Shown here piece by piece: positions 7,991 through 16,971 of a stretch of DNA of 64,000 nt. Each line of letters opens with the position of its first letter. Position 1 is the stretch's first letter. A program made the translations under genes and the position numbers. Location: the NCBI RefSeq assembly GCF_900103535.1, contig NZ_FNHQ01000010.1:22839-86838 (forward strand). Reading direction: 5' to 3'. The DNA comes from Megasphaera paucivorans (GTDB lineage Bacteria > Bacillota > Negativicutes > Veillonellales > Megasphaeraceae). The notes beneath the pieces were generated by a model. It searched no databases. It saw nothing but the letters and a program-made list of their open reading frames with translations, and was not told where the DNA came from.

Positions 7991-9433
7991 TTGGAACAAG
8001 CTGTGCGAAAAATATTAATAGCATTTAATGCCAAAGGCTATGAGGCGTATATCGTCGGAGGTGCTGTGCGGGATTTGCTGCTGCAGCAGCAGCCCCATGA
8101 CTATGATATTACGACTTCTGCCCGCCCGGAGGAAATCCGTGCGGTTGCCGATGAGCAGGGCTGGCGTGCGGTAGATATACAAGGTGCCAGATTTGGTATT
8201 ATCGCGCTTCTTGTAGATTCTGTAGTTGTAGAGACGGCCACGTTTCGTGGGGAATCTTATGGCACCGATAGTCACCGGCCTGAAAAAATATGGTATGCAG
8301 ATACGCTGCAGGAGGATGTATGCCGACGCGATTTTACGGTGAATGCACTGGCAATGGATGCGGCGGGGACTATATATGATTATGTAGGCGGACGCAAGGA
8401 TATACGTAAGAAGCGTCTGACGGCCGTAGGGGATCCCGTGCGCCGGTTTCAGGAAGACGCACTGCGCTTGTTTCGTGTGTGTCGCTTTACCGGGCAATTG
8501 GATTTTTTGCCGGACAAGGACGTATTGGTTGCGATGCCGAATGCGTTTTCCCGGGTAGAGGGTCTTTCGTTGACACGCGTTGTTGCTGAAATTGACAAGC
8601 TTATGGTTGCACCGTATGCGGCCAAAGGCCTGGATATTCTCGTGCGGTCCGGATTGGGGGACTGCTGCTGCCGAAAGAAAAAAGACGGGATCTATACACC
8701 TGTTCCGATTTTACCGGAACTATCCCATTTGCCGCATACACCGCAATCCCGTCCGTTTCATGCCTTTGACGCATGGATTCATACATTGGCGGCGGTGGCG
8801 CATACCCCGCCGGAACTGACAGTGCGGTATGCGGCGCTGTTCCATGATGCAGCCAAGGGGCTTCCCGGTATCCGCGGTATCCATCAGGGACGGCTGACGG
8901 ATTATGGGCATGATGAAAAAGGTGCCGCAATAGCCGCACAGATTTTGACTCGCTGGGAAAAACCGGAGGCTATGGTCCGCCGCGTGTCCTGGCTCGTAAA
9001 AACACATATGAAATTCCATTATTTTGCGAATACAGGGATGGGAGACGTGGACAAGTGGCTGCGCAGGGAAGCACAACAGGGCCCGTTCCGCAGGACTGCG
9101 GATCTTACGGAGGCAGTCGGACAGGCGACGCAGCTGGCCATTGGCGATGTGCTGGCTTGCGGAGGTATTTCTGATACCAGCGGGACAGCATCCTTTGGGG
9201 AGTATATGCGGCTGCTGGCTGAACAAATGCCGATCCATACGAAAGATTTGCACTATGACCGGCGTATACCGGAACAGTGCGGTAATTTAACGGGGACTTG
9301 TCTGCAGATATTGCTGCAGCGCGTGCAAAATAAAAATTTACAAAATGATCCGGAGATATTAGCAGAAGCTGCCGGCAAATGGTTACAGCGGCAGCGTGGA
9401 GCTTATGACAATAACGATGAAAGAAAACAATAA
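7991..9433 (+). CDS. cca: CCA tRNA nucleotidyltransferase
   Basis: A class II CCA-adding enzyme/poly(A) polymerase head-domain protein of 480 residues, which adds or repairs the 3' CCA of tRNA. Visible motifs: GGAVRDLLL, catalytic DYDITTSA, RRDFTVNALA and DALRLFRVCRF. It continues into an HD-type domain (HDAAKG; TDYGHDEKGA). The TTG at 7991 is preferred over an in-frame TTG at 7970 because GAGGTG lies nine bases upstream of it. The tRNA-Ile in this window already encodes CCA, so the enzyme may mainly repair ends. Its stop lies inside the start region of the penicillin-binding protein gene, so the two are coupled. Confidence 0.9.
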   Translation: MEQAVRKILIAFNAKGYEAYIVGGAVRDLLLQQQPHDYDITTSARPEEIRAVADEQGWRAVDIQGARFGIIALLVDSVVVETATFRGESYGTDSHRPEKIWYADTLQEDVCRRDFTVNALAMDAAGTIYDYVGGRKDIRKKRLTAVGDPVRRFQEDALRLFRVCRFTGQLDFLPDKDVLVAMPNAFSRVEGLSLTRVVAEIDKLMVAPYAAKGLDILVRSGLGDCCCRKKKDGIYTPVPILPELSHLPHTPQSRPFHAFDAWIHTLAAVAHTPPELTVRYAALFHDAAKGLPGIRGIHQGRLTDYGHDEKGAAIAAQILTRWEKPEAMVRRVSWLVKTHMKFHYFANTGMGDVDKWLRREAQQGPFRRTADLTEAVGQATQLAIGDVLACGGISDTSGTASFGEYMRLLAEQMPIHTKDLHYDRRIPEQCGNLTGTCLQILLQRVQNKNLQNDPEILAEAAGKWLQRQRGAYDNNDERKQ

Positions 9434-11393
9434 AACTCGTATGAACAATCGAATACGCAGGAGAATCAGCACTTGCTTGATCCTGCTTCTCGCCATGTGC
9501 ATGGTCATCGGAGGACGCCTTTTCTGGCTGCAGGTCGTTCAGGGAGGCATGCTGGCAAAACGGGCAGATATGCAGTCGGAAGAAGACCGTAAACTGCAAT
9601 CGCCGCGGGGAACTATTTTTGATAGAAACGGTAATATACTTGCCGTAAGTTCTATGGCAAAATCATTGTATGCGGATCCTACGATGATCAATCGGTCTCC
9701 TGCGGAATTGGCGGTACTTTTAGCGCCGTATATTCATCTTAAACCGCAGCAAATCCAAGAACGGCTGCAGCGGGATACCGCGTTTGTCTGGTTGCAGCGG
9801 ACGATGGATCACGAGAAATACGAAGCCCTGGAAGCGATGATCCAGCGTGAAAAACTCAAGGGTCTGGTATTTATTGATGAAAGCTGCCGTTCGTATCCTA
9901 ATGGCAGTTTGGCTGCCCAACTTGTCGGTTTTGTCGGGGACAATGACCGGGGGCTGGATGGGATCGAAATGGTGCTGGACAAGGAAATTAAAGGGGATGT
10001 CCGTAAATTTCGCCTGACGACAGACCGCAATAATATACCTATTTTTGAATCGACGCTGGAGCAAATTTTGCCGGATAAACAGCGATCTGTTCAACTGACG
10101 ATCGATAATACGATCCAATATGTAGCAGAAAAAGGACTGGATATGGTCGTGAAGCAAAGTCATCCGACCGGTGCGTCTGTCATTATTATGAATCCGAAGA
10201 ACGGAGAAATCCTGGCTATGGCCAGCCGGCCTACGTTTGACCCCAACCATTACGGCAAGGGAAACAGCGAATCCTATAAAAACCGGGCCGTGATCAATAT
10301 GTATGAACCGGGTTCTACCTTTAAAGCCATTGTGGCAGCAACTGCTCTGGATGCGGGAACGTGGGGCGTAGATACAACGTATGATGACGTAGGATATATT
10401 AATGTCGATGACCGGCAGATCCGCAATTGGGATGAGACCGGCATGGGCATCGTGACATTAAAGGATATATTGAAGTTTTCCATTAATACAGGTATGGCTA
10501 ATATCGGGCTTCATACAGGCGGAGATATTTTGACCTCGTATGCTAAGAAATTTGGATTTGGCAAACCAACAGATATCGAACTTCCCGGAGAAGGGACGGG
10601 AATACTCTTCAATCCCAAAACGATGAGCCGTGTCGATGTTGCAACTATGTCCATCGGACAAGGCGTGGCCGTTACGCCGCTGCAGATGGTACAGGCCTTT
10701 GGGGCGTTGGCAAACGGCGGACATATGATGCGGCCTCACGTCCTCAAGGAAATCGATAATCCCGATGGATCGGTATATGAAAAAATGGAACCGCAGGAAA
10801 TAGGTACGCCTGTTTCGGAGGAAGTGGCGCATACCATCGCTTCTATTTTAGAGCAGGAAGTATCTTCTGGCGGCGGACAGAATGCCAAAGTCGAAGGATA
10901 TCAATTCTGCGGCAAGACAGGGACGGCACAGCGGTTGAATGCCGAGGGAACCGGATATGCAGAAGGACAGTATATCGGTTCTTTTATCGGATTTGGACCG
11001 TATGATGATCCGCAATATGTAGTGCTTATCGTTGTTGATAATCCTTCGGGAACCTATTATGGCGCGCAAGTGGCAGCACCTATTTTTAAAGAAATGATGA
11101 CGCAGATCGTCCGTATTAAAGGGATACGGCCGACGGCTTCTGCGGCTAATGCAGATTTTCCTAAAAAGCAGGAGGCAATCAAAAAAAGAGTGATTCCGGA
11201 TGTGGTGCAAAGTGGGGAGGGAATTTTGCTGCCTTCTTTTATCGGCTGGGATACGAGAGATGTAAATGACTGGCTGGATAAAGCGAATCTCGGATTTGTA
11301 CCTAACGGGACAGGCCGCGCCGTTTATCAGAACCCAGCTGGCGGCCGGTATGTGGAACCGGGAACGGATGTCCACATAACATTTATGCGATAG
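9405..11393 (+). CDS. Class B penicillin-binding protein with PASTA domain
   Basis: A peptidoglycan transpeptidase of the FtsI/SpoVD group, 662 residues from the ATG at 9405 (GTG 9396 and ATG 9417 are alternatives). One N-terminal membrane helix (about residues 15-35) precedes a dimerisation domain starting with SPRGTIFDRNGN. The transpeptidase domain has the active-site Ser304 in GSTFK, an SxN motif in KFSINTG, and KTGTA near residue 504. A C-terminal PASTA domain (about 600-662) probably binds peptidoglycan. It overlaps cca by 29 bases and precedes folD by a few bases. Its place outside a division/cell-wall cluster leaves open whether it is the main septal enzyme or a second copy. Confidence 0.88.
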   Translation: MTITMKENNKTRMNNRIRRRISTCLILLLAMCMVIGGRLFWLQVVQGGMLAKRADMQSEEDRKLQSPRGTIFDRNGNILAVSSMAKSLYADPTMINRSPAELAVLLAPYIHLKPQQIQERLQRDTAFVWLQRTMDHEKYEALEAMIQREKLKGLVFIDESCRSYPNGSLAAQLVGFVGDNDRGLDGIEMVLDKEIKGDVRKFRLTTDRNNIPIFESTLEQILPDKQRSVQLTIDNTIQYVAEKGLDMVVKQSHPTGASVIIMNPKNGEILAMASRPTFDPNHYGKGNSESYKNRAVINMYEPGSTFKAIVAATALDAGTWGVDTTYDDVGYINVDDRQIRNWDETGMGIVTLKDILKFSINTGMANIGLHTGGDILTSYAKKFGFGKPTDIELPGEGTGILFNPKTMSRVDVATMSIGQGVAVTPLQMVQAFGALANGGHMMRPHVLKEIDNPDGSVYEKMEPQEIGTPVSEEVAHTIASILEQEVSSGGGQNAKVEGYQFCGKTGTAQRLNAEGTGYAEGQYIGSFIGFGPYDDPQYVVLIVVDNPSGTYYGAQVAAPIFKEMMTQIVRIKGIRPTASAANADFPKKQEAIKKRVIPDVVQSGEGILLPSFIGWDTRDVNDWLDKANLGFVPNGTGRAVYQNPAGGRYVEPGTDVHITFMR

Positions 11394-11403
11394 AGGTGAT
11401 ATG

Positions 11404-12243
11404 ATGCAGATATTAGACGGAAAAGCCGTGGCTGCGTTTCATAGAGAACGGATCGAACAGAGATTGGATGATTTGCACGAGCGGCAGATTCATCCGGAAT
11501 TGGCGATCCTATTGGTCGGTTCGGATAAACCGTCTGCCATGTATGCCAAATCAATGTGCAAGGTAGCTTGTTCAATGGGACTCAAGGCTGAAATATATAC
11601 AGAGCCTAGTACGGTCAGGGAAACCGAATTGATTGCTATGATCGAGCATTTTAATGAACAGCCGTCGATTTTCGGCATCTTGATGATGATGCCGCTGCCG
11701 TCACATATGAATGCGACTCGGGTTATAAATTGTATTGATCCCCGCAAAGACGTGGACGGGTTAACAGATAAAAGCATTGCCGATTTATTTACCGGACGCC
11801 CGGGGTTTGTTCCCTGTACGCCGCGGGCGGTTATTTCTATCTTGGATTATTATCATATTTCCTTGTCCGGTAAAGAGGTGGCGATTGTTGGCCGCAGCAA
11901 TGTAGTGGGAAAGCCGCTGGCTCAATTGTGTCTTAACCGCAATGCCACCGTGACGCACTGCCATACCCGCACGCGAGAACTAAGCAAGGTGACGCAGCGG
12001 GCCGATATATTGATTTCTGCTGCCGGACGCGCTAAACTAATACGTGGGGATATGATAAAACCCGGAGCAGTAGTAATTGATGTCGGGATCAATCGATGGG
12101 AAGGGAAGACCGTCGGTGATGTCGACTTTGAAGAAATAAAAACCATCGCCGGAGCTATTACACCAGTACCGGGAGGCGTTGGCGCCGTTACGACGATGAT
12201 GATCGTTGAAAATGTAGTTTGCGGGACAAAGCAAACAGAGTGA
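11404..12243 (+). CDS. folD: FolD-family methylenetetrahydrofolate dehydrogenase, active site altered
   Basis: A FolD homologue of 279 residues. FolD normally couples 5,10-methylene-THF dehydrogenase and 5,10-methenyl-THF cyclohydrolase. The NADP site is intact (VGRSNVVGKP) as are the DVDG and TPVPGGVG motifs. However, the catalytic Lys of the family Y-x-x-x-K motif is Met here (YAKSMCK), and the Gln of GILVQLPLP is also Met (GILMMMPLP). In characterised FolD/MTHFD1 proteins this Lys is needed for cyclohydrolase activity, so this protein may be a dehydrogenase only or have another role. ATG 11404 is seven bases from AGAGG; ATG 11401 is also possible. Confidence 0.85.
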   Translation: MQILDGKAVAAFHRERIEQRLDDLHERQIHPELAILLVGSDKPSAMYAKSMCKVACSMGLKAEIYTEPSTVRETELIAMIEHFNEQPSIFGILMMMPLPSHMNATRVINCIDPRKDVDGLTDKSIADLFTGRPGFVPCTPRAVISILDYYHISLSGKEVAIVGRSNVVGKPLAQLCLNRNATVTHCHTRTRELSKVTQRADILISAAGRAKLIRGDMIKPGAVVIDVGINRWEGKTVGDVDFEEIKTIAGAITPVPGGVGAVTTMMIVENVVCGTKQTE

Positions 12244-12266
12244 GTGTTTAAAAAGAAGGTGTAAAA

Positions 12267-13433
12267 ATGCATTTAGCAGATAGTTTTCTAGTACATTATT
12301 TGAATCGTTTCGATAAGTATTGCTTTAATGTGATTCTTCACGGAAAAACCTATACCGTAGGAGAAGGAAAACCTGTATTTCAGGTTACCATTCATCGGGA
12401 TATCCCTAAAAGTGAATTGCTGGCATCTACTTCTCTGGCGCTTGGCGAAGCGTATATGCGTAAGGACATTACCATTGACGGAGATTTATTTACCGTGCTT
12501 AAATGCTTGCTGGAACAGACCAGCCAGTTTTCTTTAGATAAAAACGCGTTGGGAAGCATCCTATATACGCCGGAATCTAAAGCCAAGCAGAAAGTACAGG
12601 TTTCTTCCCATTATGACTTGGGCAATGATTTTTATAACTCGTGGCTTGATCCATCCATGAGTTATTCGTGCGCTTATTTTAAGCATACGGATGATACGCT
12701 GGAACAGGCTCAACATAATAAGGTTCATTATATTTTAGATAAGCTCCATTTAGAAAGAGGCATGTCTCTTCTGGATATTGGATGCGGCTGGGGATACTTG
12801 CTGCTGGAAGCGGCCCAAAAATATGGTGTAAAAGGGTATGGCTGCACGCTGAGCAAAGAACAATGGAAGAAAGGGCAGGAGCGGATTCAAAAACTCGGTT
12901 TGGAGGGCCAGGTGCAAATCGATTTATTGGATTACCGTGATTTAAATGAAAGCGAACGCAAATATGATCGTATCGTCAGTGTTGGGATGTTGGAACATGT
13001 TGGGCGTTCCAATTATCCCTTGTATATGGAAAAGGCGAATCATCTGCTGGTCGATGGCGGTGTATTCATGCTTCATTATATCAGCGGGCATGATGAAGAA
13101 ATCGGCAATCCCTGGATGCGGAAGTATATTTTTCCGGGCGGTACGCTGCCCTCGCTGCGGGAAATCATCAGTTTAGCCTATGATTATGATTTTCAAGTGC
13201 TGGATGTGGAAAGCCTGCGCCGTCATTACTATAAAACACTGCATTGCTGGTATCAGAATTTTGAAAAAGTTCGGGATGCGATCAGCCAAGACAAGGGCGA
13301 AGAATTTGTGCGGATGTGGGAACTATATCTGTGCGGCTGCGCTGCCTCTTTTTATATCGGTAGTATCGATATACATGAAATCCTGATGACCAAGGGTACC
13401 AATAATCAGCTCCCTATGATCCGGTGGTATTAA
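12267..13433 (+). CDS. cfa: Cyclopropane-fatty-acyl-phospholipid synthase
   Basis: A SAM-dependent methyltransferase of 388 residues that adds a methylene bridge to unsaturated acyl chains of membrane phospholipids. The N-terminal lipid-binding region (LGEAYMRKDITIDGDL) is followed by SSHYDLGNDFYNSWLD, the SAM-binding LDIGCGWG near residue 170, and the family motifs MLEHVG and FPGGTLPS. It is 23 bp after folD and probably cotranscribed with the cca-PBP-folD group. Such modification is commonly linked to acid or stationary-phase stress, but nothing in the sequence shows the regulation. Confidence 0.92.
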   Translation: MHLADSFLVHYLNRFDKYCFNVILHGKTYTVGEGKPVFQVTIHRDIPKSELLASTSLALGEAYMRKDITIDGDLFTVLKCLLEQTSQFSLDKNALGSILYTPESKAKQKVQVSSHYDLGNDFYNSWLDPSMSYSCAYFKHTDDTLEQAQHNKVHYILDKLHLERGMSLLDIGCGWGYLLLEAAQKYGVKGYGCTLSKEQWKKGQERIQKLGLEGQVQIDLLDYRDLNESERKYDRIVSVGMLEHVGRSNYPLYMEKANHLLVDGGVFMLHYISGHDEEIGNPWMRKYIFPGGTLPSLREIISLAYDYDFQVLDVESLRRHYYKTLHCWYQNFEKVRDAISQDKGEEFVRMWELYLCGCAASFYIGSIDIHEILMTKGTNNQLPMIRWY

Positions 13434-13449
13434 AAATACGCTGTAATTA

Positions 13450-13478
13450 TTGAAAATAAGAGATTTTTGTAGTAAGAT
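13450..13478 (+). promoter_or_regulatory. Promoter of the desulfoferrodoxin gene
   Basis: -35 TTGAAA (13450-13455), a 17-bp spacer, and -10 TAAGAT (13473-13478). A 20-nt perfect palindrome follows at 13493-13512. Confidence 0.55.
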
Positions 13479-13492
13479 GAAACCATAAAGGG

Positions 13493-13512
13493 TATCAGTA
13501 TTTTTACTGATA
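13493..13512 (+). promoter_or_regulatory. Palindrome in the desulfoferrodoxin leader
   Basis: Perfect 8-bp arms TATCAGTA / TACTGATA around TTTT, about 15-34 bases after the -10 box and just upstream of the GAAGGAGG ribosome site. It may be an operator for a stress regulator or a short leader hairpin. It does not match the PerR box. Confidence 0.4.
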
Positions 13513-13538
13513 ATTCAATTACGAAGGAGGCTTTTACT

Positions 13539-13916
13539 ATGACACAAGTAGAATTTTATCGCTGTGAATTATGCGGCAACATTATTGCAATCGTTCATGA
13601 TGGCGGAGGCAGAGAATTGACCTGCTGCGGACAGGCTATGAAGCATTTGGAAGCAGGTGCGGTGGATGCAGCTAAGGAAAAACATGTTCCGGCTATTGTG
13701 AAGGAAGATGGAAAGATAAAAGTTACGGTTGGGTCAGTGGAACATCCTATGCTGCCGGAACATTTCATTCAATTTGTGGCGCTCGCTGCCGAAGATAGAG
13801 TAATGATCAAATATTTGAAACCCGGTGATGCACCTAAAGCGGAGTTTTGTGAAGTTCCTTCTGGCACGGTATATGAATACTGTAATCTTCATGGCCTTTG
13901 GAAAGCGGATTTTTGA
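13539..13916 (+). CDS. dfx: Desulfoferrodoxin (superoxide reductase)
   Basis: A two-iron superoxide reductase of 125 residues that reduces superoxide to hydrogen peroxide without making oxygen, as is typical of anaerobes. The N-terminal desulforedoxin domain has four cysteines (Cys9, Cys12, Cys29, Cys30) for the FeCys4 centre. The catalytic domain has the Glu47-Lys48-His49 motif, further His ligands in EHPMLPEH, and the closing Cys and His in YCNLHGLW. All ligands of the FeHis4Cys site are present, so it should be active. It is monocistronic, with its own promoter and terminator. Confidence 0.95.
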   Translation: MTQVEFYRCELCGNIIAIVHDGGGRELTCCGQAMKHLEAGAVDAAKEKHVPAIVKEDGKIKVTVGSVEHPMLPEHFIQFVALAAEDRVMIKYLKPGDAPKAEFCEVPSGTVYEYCNLHGLWKADF

Positions 13917-13940
13917 TTGCCTTGCAAGTACTGTATATAA

Positions 13941-13969
13941 AAGGATCTGCGATGCAGATCCTTTTTTTT
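13941..13969 (+). terminator. Terminator of desulfoferrodoxin gene
   Basis: Stem AAGGATCTGC / GCAGATCCTT with a three-base loop, followed by eight T residues on the plus strand. Confidence 0.9.
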
Positions 13970-13970
13970 C

Positions 13971-14010
13971 AAAAAAAAGCAGATTGGAAATCAGTGATTT
14001 CCAATCTGCT
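13971..14010 (-). terminator. Terminator of rpsD
   Basis: Stem AGCAGATTGGAAA / TTTCCAATCTGCT (13978-13990 and 13998-14010). Read on the minus strand the hairpin is followed by eight T residues, so it ends rpsD transcription. It lies back to back with the dfx terminator. Confidence 0.88.
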
Positions 14011-14032
14011 GTAATTGTGTAACAGTGTACTA

Positions 14033-14620
14033 TTATTTTGAATAGAATTCGACGATCAATGTTTCGTTGATTTCAATCGGAAGTTCATCACGTTCCGGAA
14101 TACGAGTCAACGTACCTTCAAAGTTATCAAAGTTCTTTTCGATATACGGAAGATCGAATGTCTTTAATTCCTGGAAGACTTTTTTGAACATTTCGTTGGA
14201 ACGGGAGCTTTCTTTCAAAGAAATCACCGAGCCGACTTTAACGTTAGCGGACGGAATGTCGCAGCGTTTGCCATTTACCAGTACATGACCGTGGTTGACC
14301 ATTTGACGGGCCTGACGGATGGAGTTGGCAAAACCGATACGATAAACAACATTATCTAAGCGGCATTCGAGCAGCTTAAGCATGTTTTCACCAGTGATAC
14401 CGCCTTGTTTTCTGGCTTTATCATAATACCGGACAAACTGACGTTCGAGCAGATTGTAGTATGCTCTGAGCTTCTGTTTTTCCAATAACTGTGTACCATA
14501 TTCAGAAACTTTCTTTTGACGCTGATCTTTTTTTACACGTTTCAATGCCTTGGGATGTCCGTACACATTAAGTCCGAACCGGCGACATTCTTTAAAACGT
14601 GGGTCTCTCCTTGTTGCCAT
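14033..14620 (-). CDS. rpsD: 30S ribosomal protein S4
   Basis: Primary rRNA-binding assembly protein of the small subunit, 195 residues. It has the S4 N-terminal domain ([21 protein letters not shown]) and a C-terminal S4 RNA-binding domain ([30 protein letters not shown]). The N-terminal region lacks the zinc-binding cysteine cluster, so this is the zinc-independent form. It stands alone on the minus strand rather than in the alpha operon, as in several Firmicutes. In many bacteria S4 controls its own synthesis through its leader. I see no obvious structure for that in this short upstream region. Confidence 0.96.
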   Translation of the reverse strand: MATRRDPRFKECRRFGLNVYGHPKALKRVKKDQRQKKVSEYGTQLLEKQKLRAYYNLLERQFVRYYDKARKQGGITGENMLKLLECRLDNVVYRIGFANSIRQARQMVNHGHVLVNGKRCDIPSANVKVGSVISLKESSRSNEMFKKVFQELKTFDLPYIEKNFDNFEGTLTRIPERDELPIEINETLIVEFYSK

Positions 14621-14668
14621 TGATACATCACCTCATTCATTTATTTCTGCCTAAAAAGCAGTACTAAA

Positions 14669-14697
14669 ATAATACCATGAATGGCTGTAAAAGTCAA
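14669..14697 (-). promoter_or_regulatory. Promoter of rpsD
   Basis: On the minus strand: -35 TTGACT (14697-14692), a 17-bp spacer, and -10 TATTAT (14674-14669), near consensus. It is about 50 bp upstream of the rpsD start. Confidence 0.65.
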
Positions 14698-14795
14698 TGA
14701 AACGGAGGCTTTTTTGATTGAAAAAGTGCAGGAATCCGTGTGGACAGAGCACGGGAAAATCAGTATACTGGAGAGGTAGAAGGGAGAGTGTATAT

Positions 14796-15785
14796 ATGAC
14801 GCATGCTCATGTTCATATTATTGCCTGCGGCGGCACGATTGCCGGGAAAGCAGAGTCGGAAAAAGAACTGATTGGGTATAAAGCAGGAAAACTTACGATC
14901 GAAGAACTATTGCAATCCGTGCCGGAGGTTACGGAATATGCGGATATTACAGGGGAACAGTTTTGTAATATGGACAGCACAAATATGACGGAGGATCTGT
15001 GGCTGCGTCTGGCTCGATGCGTAGAAGCGGCAGCGGACAGAGCGGATGTCGACGGTATTGTCATTACACACGGTACGGATACGATGGAGGAAACCGCATA
15101 CTTTTTAAATCTGGTGGTCCATAGCCGCAAGCCGATTGTGATGGTTGGTTCCATGCGGCCGGCTACGGCACTGAGCGCAGATGGACCGTTGAATTTGCTG
15201 GATGCGGTTCATATAGCGGCTTGCCGGCAGGCCGGAGAGTATGGTGTTCTGGTGGCTATGAACGGACGTATTTGCGGAGCCCGCAGTGTAGAAAAAACGG
15301 ACACTACACATGTAGATACGTTTCGTTCCAGGCAAATGGGATATATGGGAATTATCCAGAATGGGATTCCCTACTTTTATCAGCAAAGCTTGCGGCGCCA
15401 TACCTATCTTTCGCAGTTGTCCTGTCAAGGAATTACGAAATTGCCTGCTGTATGTATAGTATATTGTTATGTGGGAATGTCACCGGCACTGATTCGGGCA
15501 GCTGTCGCGTCCGGTGTTCAGGGAATAGTGACAGCCGGCTTGGGACATGGGAAAATTCCCGAAGCCGTACTTAAAGAATTAAAGATAGCAGCACAACAAG
15601 GAATCGTTACGGTATGTACATCGCGTACCTTGGGAGGAATCGTCAGTACAACGGAAGACGATTCTGGATTTTTCCGTATTGCGGGAGACAATCTTCCGGC
15701 ACATAAAGCTAAGATAGTATTGCAATTAGCTTTATTGCAGACCCGGGATCCAAATACCTTGCAGCAGTTCTTTGATTTGTACTGA
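14796..15785 (+). CDS. L-asparaginase
   Basis: An asparaginase/glutaminase-family amidohydrolase of 329 residues that hydrolyses L-asparagine to aspartate and ammonia. The first catalytic threonine lies in ACGGTIAG (Thr14) and the second triad in THGTDTMEE near residue 91. MVGSMRPA and SADGP are also family signatures. The ATG at 14796 has GAAGGGAGAG upstream; a longer in-frame reading from 14718 has no such site and overlaps the promoter region. No signal peptide is evident, so a cytoplasmic enzyme is likely. It is probably a single-gene transcript. Confidence 0.9.
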   Translation: MTHAHVHIIACGGTIAGKAESEKELIGYKAGKLTIEELLQSVPEVTEYADITGEQFCNMDSTNMTEDLWLRLARCVEAAADRADVDGIVITHGTDTMEETAYFLNLVVHSRKPIVMVGSMRPATALSADGPLNLLDAVHIAACRQAGEYGVLVAMNGRICGARSVEKTDTTHVDTFRSRQMGYMGIIQNGIPYFYQQSLRRHTYLSQLSCQGITKLPAVCIVYCYVGMSPALIRAAVASGVQGIVTAGLGHGKIPEAVLKELKIAAQQGIVTVCTSRTLGGIVSTTEDDSGFFRIAGDNLPAHKAKIVLQLALLQTRDPNTLQQFFDLY

Positions 15786-15818
15786 GAAATGCCTGCGATG
15801 CGGAACCGTATGCATTTA

Positions 15819-15847
15819 TTGAAATAGAATGGTGTCTGTGTTACAAT
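15819..15847 (+). promoter_or_regulatory. Promoter of the SLH gene pair
   Basis: -35 TTGAAA (15819-15824), a 17-bp spacer, and -10 TACAAT (15842-15847), 64 bp before the first SLH gene. Confidence 0.6.
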
Positions 15848-15910
15848 GAATTTATGTGTTGAGATATAACATAGATGGAATGATTACAAATAAGATGGGA
15901 GCGATCGGTG

Positions 15911-16942
15911 ATGAAAAAATATGCAGCCTTATTGGCAGCCGCAGCATTGACGGCAACAATCAGTATGTCCGCTTTTGCTGCTGCCGGTACGACACAATTA
16001 AAAGATATAGATAATTATTGGGGCAAGGATGCAGTGCAGTATTTTTATGATAATCATTATGTCAACGGCGTCAACGGCAGTTTTTATCCGGACAAGGCGG
16101 TTACTCGCGAAGGGGTAGCTTCTATTATCAGCAATATGATCGGCAATGATGCAAAAGCGAAAAGCGCTTTTAGTGATGTAAAAGGCCGCTGGTCGGAAAA
16201 TGCGATATCTTCACTTTGTGAAAAAGGAATTATGAACGGATATAACAATGGAACGTTTAAGCCGGAACAGAATGTAACGCGTGAAGAGTTTGCCGTTATC
16301 GCGTATAATTATCTAAATTACCGGGGGGTTACTACGGGGACCGTCGTTGATACCAGTTATGTCGATGAAAATCAGATTGCACCTTGGGCGCAGAAGGCAG
16401 TAGATGCACTGGCGGCTGCGGGCTATATGGAAGGAACCAATAATGTATTTCATCCCAAGGATAATGTGACACGCGGCGAAGCTGTTTCGGTTTTATACCG
16501 CATTTTAAAGGGAACACAGGCAGACAATGCAGCAAAGACCAAGGTAGAAAACCAGGTATTCAGTGATATTACGACTGTTTACGGCAGTGTGAAGAGTTTC
16601 GCCGGAGATGGAATTATGTACTGGCAGGCAAATAAACTTCATGTAGGAGCAAAAACCAGTAAGAAGCGGGATAAATTGACCACGGCTATTGCAGCTGATG
16701 CGGCATTGCCGGCGGATACGGTGTATGTTCAGAAATCGAAATACAGTTATAATGAGTATAAGGCTATGATGACACAGGCGGAAAAGATTTATCGCGCGAC
16801 GGAACCGGCAGATGCCAAGGTTTCGACGGATGTGGATTATTTAAATGAAAAAATTGTTCTTACATGCAGCTCCATTACGCCGGAAACGCAGCAGGCTCTT
16901 AATAAAGCATTAGGCAATACTGTTAAAATTGTAATTCAATAA
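15911..16942 (+). CDS. SLH-domain envelope protein 1
   Basis: A secreted protein of 343 residues. A signal peptide with cleavage near AFA-A (about residue 24) precedes three S-layer homology repeats (about residues 32-80, 88-132 and 149-196), each with the F/H-x-P-x-x-x-V-TR-E type core (FYPDKAVTRE, FKPEQNVTREE, FHPKDNVTRGE). SLH repeats bind the peptidoglycan-linked secondary polymer and anchor envelope proteins. The C-terminal 130 residues form a domain I do not recognise; it is shared with the next gene (core GIMYWQ and SKYSYNEY). GTG 15908 is an alternative start, but ATG 15911 is better placed. Confidence 0.88.
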   Translation: MKKYAALLAAAALTATISMSAFAAAGTTQLKDIDNYWGKDAVQYFYDNHYVNGVNGSFYPDKAVTREGVASIISNMIGNDAKAKSAFSDVKGRWSENAISSLCEKGIMNGYNNGTFKPEQNVTREEFAVIAYNYLNYRGVTTGTVVDTSYVDENQIAPWAQKAVDALAAAGYMEGTNNVFHPKDNVTRGEAVSVLYRILKGTQADNAAKTKVENQVFSDITTVYGSVKSFAGDGIMYWQANKLHVGAKTSKKRDKLTTAIAADAALPADTVYVQKSKYSYNEYKAMMTQAEKIYRATEPADAKVSTDVDYLNEKIVLTCSSITPETQQALNKALGNTVKIVIQ

Positions 16943-16971
16943 GGCACAAACCATGAAGGAGTACAGTTCTC

